Positions 51,231-62,875 of a stretch of 64,000 nt of DNA are shown here, piece by piece. Location: the NCBI GenBank assembly GCA_963580285.1, contig OY757015.1:147930082-147994081 (forward strand), given 5' to 3'. The translations under genes and the position numbers were made by a program. Source of the stretch: Lucinisca nassula. Taxonomy: Eukaryota > Mollusca > Bivalvia > Lucinida > Lucinidae. Under the pieces are notes generated by a model that was given only the letters and a program-made list of their open reading frames with translations, ran no database searches and was not told the DNA's origin. Position 1 is the first letter of the stretch. Every line of letters starts with the position of its first letter.

Positions 51231-51434
51231 CCCTTGTCTGCTGAGCCCGGATATGCCTTATTTTTCAAACAATGTAGATCCAGATCAGATGGCTTCTTTA
51301 GAAGCCATCTGATCTGGATCTACATTGTTTGTCATTCAGATTGTGAATTTGTTGCAATAATTTGCATCAAGTAATCTGATTTGTTGATAATCGGTAGTGG
51401 GTGTGGCAGATTAAAATATTCAGCAGGACAAGAG
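51231..51434. mobile_element. piggyBac-like MITE, second copy
   Basis: ATAA|CCCTTGTCTGCTGAGC ... CAGCAGGACAAGAG|TTAA. The hairpin at 51268-51335 is perfect over ~28 bp per arm (CAAACAATGTAGATCCAGAT...). Collinear with 37696-37900. Confidence 0.82.
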
Positions 51435-51810
51435 TTAAGCTAAATAATTCGAATACAGCATCTTCTCCAACCTAGTGCATGTGGCAAATGCTTGAAAACT
51501 GTTTTATCCAACGATACAAGCTGAATTCACATTCAAATATTTACATTTCCAGTGTAAAGTCTAATGCAAACCTATAGAAAACAATGTAGGTCATACTTCC
51601 ATGAACGCATCGAGTCACATAATTTTCAGTGACGTCAAAGGATGTCATTCTAAACCATGCTTCTCTATGGGCGTTGGTGACGTCAACGCTGTTCCGCCCT
51701 TTGTAGAAAAACACCGTGTAAATGTTTTTCAGCTTCAAACGTTTGCCCCATAAGCATTTTTTTTTTCGCCCATTGATGAGGGGCAAAGAATGTAAATATA
51801 AAAATAAACT

Positions 51811-51945
51811 TATTTTTTCTGCTTTACATGAAAGTATGAACGACAGCGTGTCGCTAGCAAAGTTTACATGAGCCTCTTCGGGGTTTATTTACTTTGCACG
51901 CGACCCACTGCGTTCATACTTTCATGAACCGCAGAAAAATGAAAT
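51811..51945. repeat. Foldback repeat, TTTCTGC-TTCATGAAAGTATGAACG arms
   Basis: TTTTTTCTGCTTTACATGAA + AGTATGAACG mirrors CGTTCATACTTTCATGAA + CCGCAGAAAAA, with GTGTCGC-GCAAAGT inside. Confidence 0.7.
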
Positions 51946-52194
51946 TAATTTCTTAAATGGACTTTCACTAATTATCGAATAACGAAAACTGATCCAATGG
52001 TCGTTACGGATACAGAGGTTGTTCTTCCCAGTTGTAAAATGACGTTTTGTTTCTTTGTAAAACTTGCAATGGCTTCCTTTAGTGACCCTTTGAATTACTT
52101 CATAAGAAACATGAATATATATGGCTTAGAGGTGAGGATTTATATCATTGTTTTTCTAATATTCTTCTATATATTCTTGTTTCTTATGATAAAA

Positions 52195-52325
52195 TCTTAA
52201 AGTCATGGACTATCGGCGTCTGTTAGAAACGCCGCAATATAACGGTCCTAATGAGTAGCCTACTCCGCCAATTCGAGCAAGAATAAAGACAATATAGACC
52301 GTTGTAAACTCCACTTTTCTCTATG
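52195..52325. repeat. PAL core, strongly degenerate
   Basis: ATCGGCGTCTGTTAGAAACG-CCGCAATATAACGG and CCTAATGAGTAGCC recall the PAL core with many changes. Confidence 0.45.
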
Positions 52326-52387
52326 ATATACAGAAAAATTCCGTTATTTTAGACCACCTGTAATTAAGACTTATTTTGAAAATATTT

Positions 52388-52435
52388 GAGGGTCACTGAT
52401 GACGACTTATTGGCCGAAACTAGCTAGTCTGGCCC
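52388..52435 (+). ncRNA. Hammerhead ribozyme, second family
   Basis: Stem I GGGTCA/TGGCCC (one G-T pair), core CTGATGA intact (52396-52402), GAAA intact, stem III CTAGCTAG, cleavage triplet GTC (after 52429). Stem II (CGAC-TTATT-GGCC) has a mismatched closing pair, so activity is doubtful. The downstream tail (CATGCACGC-TC-ATA-TTTTC, GGATAACCCTTTTATAGAAC) matches 48690-48870 reversed. Confidence 0.72.
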
Positions 52436-52981
52436 AGAAAAAACATGCACGCTTCATATTTTCCAGTTCTGTGTTGTATTTCTTGCTTCCAAAGGATAAC
52501 CCTTTTATAGAACATATTATTCTGCTTTAAAAAGCATATTTAGAAGGGTGTAGTTATTCTTTCTTCATGTTTTCTGTGTTATGAATGTTCAGTATGCGAG
52601 TTTGGTGTTAAATCATATTTATCGCAGAAATATGCAAATTCAAAAACTATGCCTTATTAAAGTCGTTAAGTATATATTGTAGAATGTATTCCTTGTCGGA
52701 AAGTTTTAATAAGACAAATATGATAGACCTTGGTTTAACTCTGAACCGAGATATATCCGATTACGTGAAAGTTTAAGCCGGGAAACGGATTTGTAAAACA
52801 AGACAAGACGCACATCGCATATTATATAAAAACAGAGAAATAAAGTAAATAATAAGAAAAATATGCAAAACAAACATTCATTGATAAAGTTGACGATTTT
52901 CTTTTGAATCAAGAATCAGGGAATTCAGCTAGAACTTTTTGGCAAGTTATAGGGCGTTTTATGAGAAAATGGGGACATCAG

Positions 52982-54036
52982 TTACGAGGGATGTTCGAAA
53001 TGAATTGCTTATTTCTATCTGGAGACTTCAAATTTCAGGTTAGCCCAGAAGTGTTCATTTCATGCCCGCAAAGTACTATCCGTGGCTAGAAATACAAAGT
53101 TTCAGCCGATGTATCCACTTCTTGAAGGCATCACGGTACGCTGATTTGGGCACAGTAATAAGGTACTGATAAATGGCAGATCCAAGTGCTTGTCGGGACT
53201 GGTATTTCCGCCCAGCAAGGAATAAGATCAATTTCGGAAACAAAAAGAAACCACATTGGGGCAACGTCTGGAGAATACGGGGTGAGGCAAAACAGTTACT
53301 TTTTCTTTCTTCAAAAATGCCGTACTATTGCGGAGGTATGAGCATTGTCATGTAGAAGACGGACATGTTTAAAACCAGTGGCAGGGCGTCGTTTCTGATA
53401 ATACTTTTTTTCAGTTTCTTCAGTACTACGTCTTTATTATTGCGACTTTTCTTCACCAGAGAAGAAGCTAACATTCAAAACCTTCTTGGTACTCAAGGAA
53501 CGTTTGGCAATTATTGCGCGTTGGCTGTGTTTAGTGGCACAGATCTTATTGCTTACCTTTCTGACGGGCTCAAAATAAAAGACCCGGGTTTCATCACCTG
53601 TGACGACATTGGCAAATTGCTTTTTGTCATATTTAAGAAACATTTGAAGCAGCTTTTGGCCACTTTAACCCGTTGCCTCTATTGCTCATCAGTCAACAGA
53701 TGTGGCACCCATCTAGCAGAAATCGTTCTGACTTTCGAATGCTTCTTCAAAATATTAAAGGTGAACCCTTGTTAGTGATATGAATACCTCGAACTGTAAA
53801 TCTGGCATCTCTTTCAATGATTGCCTTTATTTTGGAAACAGTTTCTTTACGAGATTCAGATTTTGGCCTACCTGATTTCGGTGCATTTTTGATGGACTCT
53901 ACACCAGACTCAAATGTCTTTTTTCACCACCGAACTGGGTCTTTAGACACACAAGAAGGTCCATAAGCAGTAGAAATTTCAGTCATCAGCTGCTTCAAAG
54001 AACACCCGAGTGTTGCGCGGGCTTTGATGTACATGT
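52982..54036 (-). pseudogene. Mariner transposase, inactivated
   Basis: DNA-cutting transposase relic on the minus strand. From its start: YIKARATLGCSLKQLMTEIS, SGRPKSESRKE, the first catalytic block VVTGDET (near 53600), KRSLSTKKVL, then the second, HDNA..HTSAIV (near 53320), and the C-terminal FFLFPKL, AGRKYQSRQALGSAIYQYLI, SAYRDAFKKWIHRLKLCISS. At least one in-frame stop early, several frameshifts, a one-base insertion before CGFF, and the third catalytic Asp (normally PCDFF) changed to Gly. All of these make it non-functional. Near 52982, GTTACGAGGGATGTTCGAAA resembles a mariner TIR. The 5' end and other TIR are missing, replaced by retrozyme sequence. Confidence 0.88.
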
Positions 54037-54113
54037 AAATAAAAATCAAAAGTGAGTTCCTTTAAGAGCAATGAAAACATTCATACGAAAGAAGATGGGT
54101 CATACTACGTAGT
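54036..54113 (-). repeat. Retrozyme fragment fused to mariner relic
   Basis: Minus strand: ACTACGTAGTATGACCCATC + TTCTTTCGTATGAATG...TTTGATTTTTATTT, the 3' hammerhead strand plus the first ~65 bp of the unit. It breaks off exactly at the start of stem III, as does the partial unit at 900. Confidence 0.8.
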
Positions 54114-54284
54114 AGTATGTAAGCCCACATTTCATCTTTCTTGTCGATGCTTATACCAATTATTTTGGTCAATGATTTCGTGTATTCAAAAGGCAAATTT
54201 TATATCTTAGTTAGTCTACCATGTACATTTATACACCGAATAACCCTACACAGGTACGTATTGTTTTTTTTTATCGTGCCCCAC

Positions 54285-54600
54285 GTGGATATCGAGCTAG
54301 AGGACAATAAGCAATTCATTTCGAACATCTCTCGTACAATACCACCATTAAGAAAGAGCGATGCTTCTGATGCATACACTGAGTCAGAAAAGGTTGAGGA
54401 ACTTAACTCCTATTTAGCCTCAATCTCAACAATAGATGATGCAAATACTGATTTATCTTTCTCTATTGGAAATTTTCACAAATCCAAATTTTAGAATCGA
54501 AAGTGATTGATGCTATTGAAAACGAATAAAGCAACAGGATCGGATTCTATAAGTAACAGAATGTTAAAATCAACTTGTAATACATGTGTGTTCCATTGAC
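54285..54600 (+). pseudogene. LINE reverse-transcriptase N-terminal fragment
   Basis: Frame 54285-54494 contains TIPPLRKSDAS and SEKVEELNSYLASISTIDD, matching the linker ahead of the RT in many non-LTR elements. After a stop and frameshift, KTNKATGSDSISNRMLK (54525-54575) matches the LK-NKA-GPDGI--R-LK block. The polymerase core is absent. The satellite follows directly. Confidence 0.72.
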
Positions 54601-54604
54601 CAAA

Positions 54605-55790
54605 TTGTTATCAGGCACCCCTTGTCACCATGAGTCATTGTTAGTAAGATAGACTGAGCCTGTTCATCTCCATCTGGTGCAGCGCTAGGACCTGATCCCC
54701 AATGTCGACAAGGTGCTCAGATAGTGACATACATGTCAGCTCTATATTGTCAAAGAGCTCCACTAACCCCGCCCCACCCCTATGCCACCATGTCAGAGTT
54801 ATTGTTAGTTCCGTCTGGGGGACTAAGACCTTACCCTCATTGTCCACCAGGTGTCCAAATAGTGACAAACAAATCAGCTCTGTATTGTCAACGAGATCCA
54901 CTGCACACCCACCCAGTCCCTTGTCACCATGAGTCGTTGTTAGTTAGACTGAGCCTGTTCATCTTCATCTGGGGCACTAGCAGGTGACCCTCAATTTCCA
55001 CAAGGTGCCAAGATAGTGGCAGCTCTATATTGTCAAATATACCTCTCCCCTCTTTTCACGATGAGGAATTGTTAGTTAGACAGAGCCTGTTCGTCTCCTT
55101 CCGGTGCACAAGTTTTTGACCCTCAATGTTCACAAGGTGCCCATATATTGACATACCAGTCAGCTCTGTATTGTCAAAGGGTTCCACCCCTACCCTATGT
55201 CACCATGAGTCATTGTTAGTTCGACTGAGCGTGTTCATCTCCATTTTGTGCATTAAGACCTGACCCTATATGTCCACAAGGTGCCCAGATAGTGACATAC
55301 AAATCTGCTTTGTATTGTCAAAGGGATCCACCACCCTAACCCCCCTGGTCACCATGAGTAAGTGTTAGATAGTTAGACTGAGCCTGTTCATCTCCGTCTG
55401 GGGCACTAGGACCTGACCCTCAATGTCAACAAGGTGCACAGATATTGACATACAAGTCAGCTCTGTATTGTCAAAAGGATCCACCAAGTTACCAACCCCT
55501 TCCCCGCCCTTGTCACCATGAGTCATTGTTAGTTTGACTAAGCCTGTTCATCCCCGTCTGGTGCGCTAGCACCTGACCCTCAATGTCTACAAGGATCCCA
55601 GATAATGCCATACAGGTAAGCTCTGTATTGTCAAAGGGATCCACTAACCCCCGCCCTCCTTTGTCACCATTAGTTACACTCAGCCTGTTCATCTCCGTCT
55701 GGTGCATTAGGACCTGACCCCCAAATAACCACAAGGTGCCCAGATAATGAAATACAAGTGAGCTCTGTATCGTCATAGGGATCCACCAAG
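54605..55790 (+). repeat. ~145-bp satellite, about eight units (array 2)
   Basis: Unit words: GTCACCATGAGTCATTGTTA, GACTGAGCCTGTTCATCTCC, CTAGGACCTGACCCTCAATG, CAAGGTGCCCAGATAGTGAC and AGCTCTGTATTGTCAAAGG. Reverse complement of 20160-20640. Open frames here repeat with the unit and are not genes. Confidence 0.9.
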
Positions 55791-55849
55791 AACCCCCCCC
55801 CCACCCCCCTCAAAAAAAAAATTGAAGGAATGTTCCATGTGTGACCCTG

Positions 55850-56900
55850 CCACCCTTGCATCATTGAGCATTTTGAAATATTCAAGATGGCGTCAAAATG
55901 GCGGAAATAGTGTAAAATCCATGAAAGTACGTGTTTGTAGTGCCAATAAATATTCTTTCATGTTGAAATTCATGTCCATTATTGTAATTTTTACTTCTTG
56001 ATACCTTCCGGATGAAAAAAACGAGCGATGCCATCCTGGCATCATTGAACATTTTGAACTATTCAAGATGGCAGACAAAATGGCGGAAATTATAGTGTAA
56101 AATCTATGAAATTACTTTAATGTAGAGCCAGTAAATATTCTTTCATGTTGATATTCATGTTTATTGTTGTCGTTTTCACTTCTTGATACCTTCCGGATGA
56201 AGAATTCGAGTGATGCCATCCTGACATTACTGAGCATTTTGAAATATTCAAGATGGCGGACAAAATGGCGCAAATCGTAGTGTAAAATGAATGAAATTAC
56301 GTGTTTGTAGAGCCAATAAATGTTCTTTCATGTTGAAATTCATGCTTATTATTGTTGTTTTCACTTCTTGATACCTTCCGGATGAAGAAACCGAATGTTG
56401 CCATCCTGGCATCATTGAATATTTTGAAATATTCAAGATGGCGGACAAAATTGCGGAAATAGTGAAGAATCCATGGAGTTACGCGTTTATAGAGCCAATA
56501 AATATTCTTTCATGTTGAAATTCATGTTTATTATTGTTGTTTTCCCTTCTTGATACCTTTCGAATGAAGAAACCGAGCGATGCCATCCTGGCATCATTGA
56601 ACATTTTGAAATATTCAAGATGGCAGACAATATGGCGGAAATGATAGTGTAAAATCCATGAAATTACTTTAATGTAGGGCCAATAAATATTTTTTCATAC
56701 TGAGTTTCAGGTTGATTGTTGTCGTTTTCACTTCTTGATACCCTCCGGATGAAGAATTCGAGTGATGCCATCCTGGCATCTGAGCATTTTGAAATATTCA
56801 AGATGGCGGACAAAATGGCGGAAATCATAGTGTAAAATCCATCAAATTACGTGTTTGTAGAGCCAATAAATGTTCTTTCATATTGAAATTCAGGCTTATT
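55850..56900 (+). repeat. ~180-bp satellite, left block (trimeric higher-order repeat)
   Basis: Six units with GATGCCATCCTGGCATCATT, TTTTGAAATATTCAAGATGG + CGGACAAAATGGCGG, and GAGCCAATAAATATTCTTTC. Variants recur every three units, giving a ~545-bp higher-order unit. The last unit is cut by a retroelement after CAGGC. Confidence 0.92.
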
Positions 56901-57229
56901 TCAAAGCCTTTTCAAAATTTTATAGACGCCATTCTGATTTAATTTCAAAATTCAATATTGGACTTAAATCTCTTCTGCAACAAGGTCTATCGGAACCCGA
57001 ATTTTATGGTGACTTAGTATATAAATTCAGAAAAATATATAACCGTAATGACTTCAGCACCCAATTTCGTAAAATCATTCTGCGATATAAAAAGATTGGG
57101 TACAACATGGATATTATACGACAGACTGCATGCATGGTAGTTAACCCAATCACGGTTGGCAACTTTGCTTCCCTCTTTAATTGCACGCCGGTGGGTCAGG
57201 CCTCAGATTCTATGACGGCTCCAACGTAA
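56901..57229 (+). pseudogene. C-terminal ORF remnant of R3 (unknown protein)
   Basis: Encodes LLQQGLSEPEFYGDLVYKFR, QFRKIILRYKKIGYN, RQTACMVVNPITVGNFASLF and QASDSMTAPT before a stop. The reversed copy at 60761-61136 encodes almost the same protein, with conservative changes. I recall similar tails in uncharacterised transposon-linked proteins of molluscs, perhaps the end of a reverse-transcriptase polyprotein; no catalytic motif is visible. Confidence 0.65.
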
Positions 57230-57797
57230 AGGCTTATTGAGAATTAGAGAGATAATGTCGGTTGGTGCCTGATGCTCTGTCTCTGGTCGGGCTCATCGGA
57301 GTCTAACTGTTGGTTTTCTTTTGCTCCAGCATTTCAGTGGTTTCTTGCTGTCGAGTCCTCACCGTTGTCTCACCTCTGTGGTTCTTTGATTTTTGTGTTC
57401 ACGGAGATGTTGCACTGATGAGTTAGGAGGCCTTCTTGCGGACTGAACAAATTATTTGTCTAAATCGCGACGGAAGTAAGGGCGAGGATTGTGGCCACGT
57501 AAAATCGATTTAAGCCCCCCAGTGGAAATCTTCCACTGACCGTTCCAAGGCGGCTCTTCTGTGGCGATTTATTTATGTTGTTGTTTGTTACTTACTGTGT
57601 GTATCACTTATGTCTTTTTATTTTTGGATGGCCATATGGCCATTTTGTGGGAAAGTAACTGTCCTTATGGCCTTCCTTTGTTTAGGTTTCCATTATGGTC
57701 TGGTCGCTTAATGTTTGTATTTCTTTCCCTTTGGTGTCTTTTATGGGTGGAGTAAGTTAATTGTATCAATTCCTGATCTTTGTTTTACTTCTACTTT
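56901..57797 (+). mobile_element. R3 retroelement 3' part inserted in satellite
   Basis: Contains a C-terminal ORF remnant (to 57229) and the R3 3' region ending TTTTACTTCTACTTTT. TTATT (56896-56900 and 57798-57802) flanks it, a possible 5-bp TSD. 57270-57797 is shared with 28440, 62547 and the reversed copies at 15115 and 60190. A 5'-truncated non-LTR insertion is the simplest reading. Confidence 0.78.
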
Positions 57798-58535
57798 TTA
57801 TTGTTGTTTTCACTTCTTGATACCTTCCGGATGAAGAAACCGAGTGTTGCCATCCTGGCATCATTGAACATTTTGAAATATTCAAGATGGCGGACAAAAT
57901 TGCGGAAATAGTGAAGAATCCATGGAGTTACGCGTTTATAGAGCCAATAAATATTCTTTCATGTTGAAATTCATGTTTATTATTGTTGTTTTCCCTTCTT
58001 GATACCTTCCGAATGAAGAAACCGAGCGATGCCATCCTGGCATCATTAAACATTTTGAAATATTCAAGATGGCAGACAATATGGCGGAAATGATAGTGTA
58101 AAATCCATGAAATTACTTTAATGTAGGGCCAATAAATATTTTTTCATACTGAGTTTCAGGTTGATTGTTGTCGTTTTCACTTCTTGATACCTTCCGGATG
58201 AAGAATTCGAGTGATGCCATCCTGGCATCACTGAGCATTTTGAAATATTCAAGATGGCGGACAAAATGGCGGAAATCATAGTGTAAAATCCATCAAATTA
58301 CGTGTTTGTAGAGCCAATAAATGTTCTTTCATATTGAAATCCAGGCTTACTATTGTTGTTTTTACTTGTTGATACCTTCCGGATGAAGAAACCGAGTGTT
58401 GCCATCCTGGCATCATTGATTATTTTGAAATATTCAAGATGGCGGACAAAATTGCGGAAATAGTGAAAAATCCATGGAATTACGCGCTTGTAGAGCCAAT
58501 AGATATATTCTTTCATGTTGAAATTCATGTTAGTT
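57798..58535 (+). repeat. ~180-bp satellite, right block
   Basis: Four units. The first three (near 57850, 58027, 58212) match, one by one and almost base for base, the units near 56396, 56578 and 56763; the fourth starts the cycle again. Confidence 0.92.
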
Positions 58536-58559
58536 TGTCCAGCGACCCCCAATATATTA

Positions 58560-59026
58560 TACATTAATGAAAAATATTTACTTTGTCACCTGATTAGCTA
58601 ATGTGTGCAAATTGGCCGCTTGTATTACAGTTACTTATACATGTATATGCTAACACGGAGACAAAATCATATCTTTATTCATGTTCCTTTCTTTTTATTG
58701 CTTCATGTTCCATCCATATCGAAACATGTTTTAGTTTTATAAGAGCTTAAATAATATACTTGTCATTGACACAAAACATTTACACAACGTTCAAAAATAC
58801 AGCGCTACAAACTTACAATTTCGTTAAAGTGACATCAGAATCACGTCAGAATCGCGCAACCTCGTTTATCGTCTCTTTCTTGACAGATTGTTGCTAAAAT
58901 GATTTCTGGCTTTCGATAGCAGTTGATACGCATACATATCATATTTTGAGGAGTCATAGTTGTTAAGAATCATCAAATTTCGAAGTCACCTTGTTTCATA
59001 ACGAATCAATCGAAAACAGTTTACTT

Positions 59027-59078
<52 letters not shown>

Positions 59079-59252
59079 TTTCTATCTAATACCCTTGCCG
59101 AAGCAGGCAGTTTTGTTTTATTGTATTATTCATATTATCACCTTTGGTTGTTTGATTGATTTAGAATTTTCGCCTTGTATCGGTTGTGTTATTTCCCTTC
59201 AATTGTACAAATGGCGGCGTGTTATTTCAAATGTTGAAACTGAGACCCGAAT
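58560..59252. other. Intergenic; CT/GT microsatellite
   Basis: CTCTCT...GTGTGT microsatellite at 59027-59073. Otherwise no feature. A promoter for the downstream gene could lie here, but no TATA-like element is convincing. Confidence 0.5.
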
Positions 59253-60189
59253 ATGTCAGTGGCCGGCCAAGAACATATCAGGAAGATAAATGACGCGAGT
59301 AAGCTACGGTCAGATAGTCTTCACAATGAGCTTCAAACACAATTGGACGAAAACCCTGAGTTGACTATCTCGTGTTATCGTACCTGTGTTTCGACCTACA
59401 CATCCAGTGCGCTCATAAAACGCCACTTAAAGCGTCATGGAACCGATATCCCCCACGGTAAGACAGGACCGTCCCCTATAAAACGTGTAAGAAGGTTAGA
59501 GGTGACACAATTCAACTTTAAAGAGCATTGCATGTTCTGTGGAGACATTCGTGTGCTTGACAAAGATAAAAAGAAGCCATCTCATTGGCGACCCGCTTTC
59601 TTGTGTAGAACGGCAGATCGAGGCGACGGACAGGATCCTTCAAAGAAATAATCTTACGAATACGTAAAGAAAGCAACGATGAGAGGTCAAGGCATGTTCA
59701 AGTGCGTGTTCAGACTGCTTTTAGCGACCTTCATGCAGCCGATGCCCGTTATCATGTCGATTATAGAAAATCGTTCACGAGAAATCAGGCTGATAAGTCG
59801 AAGAAGGTTTCTACTGACACTGAGAGAAAAGACATATCCTTTGACGCCGTAATAAATCAAATCAAATCTGACAAAGATCGCGTTTGGACGTCTGTAGATA
59901 TTTTTACCCTATACAAAGAGCATAATGGTTCTGTACTATCACGCCGATGCCTTGTTGAACGTATAAAAGACGTCTTTGAAGGCGATATGGTTATGTTTTC
60001 AAGTGCCGGTCTGGACAATGTACTCTTATTCCGTGATAGAGCTGCAGAGGCTCTTAGGCTAGTTGATGACGCCGGGGATGACGTATCGTGCGATAAAATA
60101 ACAAAGCAGAAGATGTTAATGCCAGCAAACAGATATATAGAACTCGAATTGATGAGGAAACAATTTCTGAATCCACGGCTCCACATTTA

Positions 60190-61136
60190 TGAAAAATAGA
60201 AGTAGAAGCAATGATCAGGAATCGATGCAATCAGCCCACAGCTCCAATCAGAGTCACCAAAGGGAAAGAACCACAAACATGAAACAACAGACCCCAACGG
60301 AAACACCAACAGCGGAAAGCCAAAAGGACAGTTAATTTCCCACAAAACGGCCAATAGGCTATCGAAAATTTAATAATAGAAGCGACACAAACACCCAAAG
60401 ACAAACCATAACAAATATAAACCGCGGCAGAAGAACCGCCATGGAATGGTCAGCGGAAATGAATTGCACTTGGGGGGGGGGGGGGGCGGGGGGGTGCTTA
60501 AATCGATTTTACGTGGCCCCATTTCCTCGCCCTTATATCCATCGCGATTTAGGCAAATAATTTGTTCAGTCCGCATGAAGGCCTCCAAACTCATCAGTGC
60601 AACCACAGAGATAAAGGTGAGGACTCGACAGCAAGAGACCTCTGAAATATTGGAGTAAAAGAAAACCAACAGTTAAACTCCGATGGGCCAAACCAGAGAT
60701 AAAGCATCAGACACCAACAATATTACCTTGAATTAGATCTCTCTTATTCTCAGAAAGCCTTTACGCTGGAACTGTCATAAAACCTGAGGCCTGACCTACC
60801 GGCGCGCGATTAAAGAGGGAAGCAAAGTTGTCAACCGTGATTGGATTAACTACCATGCATGCCGTCTGTCGTATAACATTTATGTTGTATCCAATCTTTT
60901 TATATCGAAGAATGATTTTACGAAATTGGGTGCTGAAGTCATTGCGGTTATATATTTTTCTGAATTTATATACTAAGTCACCATAAAATTCGGGTTCCGA
61001 TAGACCTTGTTGCAAAAAGCGATTTAAGTCCAATAGTTTATTTTGAAATAAAATCAGAATGACGTCTATAAAACTTTGAAAAGGCTTAAAATTTTGAAAA
61101 GGATGTAGTAAACTAAATTCTACTCTTACTGCAGCC
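60190..61136 (-). mobile_element. R3 retroelement copy, minus strand, inside the gene
   Basis: Reversed AAAATAGAAGTAGAAGCAAT at the 3' end through GCGGAAAGCCAAAAGGACAG, a poly-G tract (60473-60493) and AATCGATTTTACGTGGCC to the C-terminal ORF (60761-61130). It is the longest R3 copy here, and the uninterrupted GCTTAAATCG near 60500 is the empty site for the element at 15410. Confidence 0.82.
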
Positions 61137-61913
61137 ATGACTGGGAACATGATTACAAGCTGTGTTTCAAATCGGCCAACACCACTTCAGATAGCACTTG
61201 GCATATTTGTAAGAGAGAAAACCCTTATAGAAACATTTTATGACTTTGGGATTACGTACTCTTATGGCGAGGTCCTCAGATTTAAATCATCAGCTGCGAA
61301 ATCCGCATCATTAGACAGGACCAAATGTCCTTTATGGAATTCAAAGGCTGGTCTTATACAAGTTGTTGCTGACAATTTTGAAGCCAATATTTCGTCACAA
61401 AACGGGCTTCGGTCAACACATGCACTTGCACTGATACTAACTCAGCTCCAGCCGAATGTTCCACATGTTATAAAAACCATTTCTCGAATCAAGAAAGCTG
61501 AAGTGCAGTCAAACTTTGCTTCAGACATTGAAATAGAGTATTTTAATGGTCCAAAGAAGCCAAATATGCCAGACATAGAAGCCAAACGTAATATTTTGCC
61601 ATTGAAAGTGTTAGCACAACAAAACCTAGCCAAGAGAAGAGCTGGTGATGTCGATTTGGCATTTTTGCAAAATGTCACGAGGAAAATGCATGTCCAGAGT
61701 TTGGTGGTTTAAATACAAAGCTGCTTGCGAGCAAGGTCAGAGCATACAACCAGCTTCTAAAGTTATGTACACACCACTTCTTGATATGACACCATCAGAT
61801 TCTGACACATTGATAACCGCTATGGTTCAAGCGCAGAAGCTTACCAACGAAAATGGCCAGGCTTTTACAGTTTCCACGGCGGACCAACAACTTGATCGTG
61901 TCATGATCACTGT

Positions 61914-62245
61914 GTGTGTGTGTGTGAATTCGGGTTTAACGTCGCTTTCAACAATTTTTCAGTCATATCACGACGGTGTCTGGTTGCGACAGGGAGCTCA
62001 ATGCTCACGTTTATAGTGCTGCCTCACTGAAGTATCATGTAACAGACACATTACATGATACCACACCCAGTCACATTATCCTGACACTGGATCGACCAGT
62101 TCTAGCTCTACCCCGTAAATCTGAGTGCCAAGCGAGGAGCAGCTAGTACCATTTTTAACGACTTTGGTATGTCGCGGCCCGGGATCGAACCCGAGACCTC
62201 CCGTTCCCCGGAGCGGACACTCTACCAACTGAGCTATCGGGGCCG
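61914..62245 (-). mobile_element. tRNA-derived SINE with 14-bp TSD, V-SINE-like body
   Basis: Minus-strand head GGCCCCGATAGCTCAGTTGG with A box TAGCTCAGTTGGTAGAGTG and B box GGTTCGATCCC; body with GTCAGGATAATGTGACTGGG and TATCATGTAATGTGTCTGTT; 3' side GTGATATGACTGAAAAATTG and an AC-repeat tail. Perfect TSD GTCATGATCACTGT at 61900-61913 and 62246-62259. The central part resembles the conserved domain of V-SINE-type elements known in molluscs (from memory). Confidence 0.92.
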
Positions 62246-62546
62246 GTCATGATCACTGTAATGTAGGCAAACCCAGACACTTTTTCTCATTTTGTTCCTA
62301 GACTTGGTGGGATGCTTATATGCTCATGAGCTTTGTTGGCTGCGTTGGGACATTGATGGCAAATAGCGGTCTTGAAGAAGTCTTGAAAGTTGCTTTCGGT
62401 GGCGTCCCTCGCATGTTTTCCGGTAAAAACTTTCCACAAAATGTGAGGGCTCTCCGACTTGTTACCGAATAATTGTTACGTGACAAATTTGACGGAATTG
62501 AAGATATGAATGGTGGGATTGATATGTTGGAGGACAAGGCTTCTGA

Positions 62547-62875
62547 CGGAAGTAAGGGCGAGGATTGTGGCCACGTAAAATCGATTTAAGCCCCCCAGTG
62601 GAAATCTTCCACTGACCGTTCCAAGGCGGCTCTTCTGTGGCGATTTATTTTATGTTGTTGTTTGTTACTTACTGTGTGTATCACTTGTGTCTTTTAGTTT
62701 CGGATGACCATATGGCCATTTTGTGGGAAAGTAACTGTCCTTATGGCCTTCCTTTGTTTAGGTTTCCATTATGGTCTGGTCGCTTAATGTTTGTATTTCT
62801 TTCCCTTTGGTGTCTTTTATGGGTGGAGTAAGTTAATTGTATCAATTCCTGATCTTTGTTTTACTTCTACTTTTC
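62547..62875 (+). mobile_element. R3 3'-end insertion, 5'-truncated
   Basis: CGGAAGTAAGGGCGAGGATT to TTTTACTTCTACTTTT, nearly identical to 57468-57797. It splits the gene between LEDKAS and the SVDYGDVCKAERE block. Confidence 0.85.

Noticed and set aside
61914..62245. Possible tRNA gene at the head of the element
   Set aside because: A and B boxes are present but acceptor-stem pairing fails, the sequence continues into a SINE body, and a TSD surrounds the whole. The heads at 6290, 6492, 11262, 13590, 29266 and 36640 were rejected as tRNA genes likewise.
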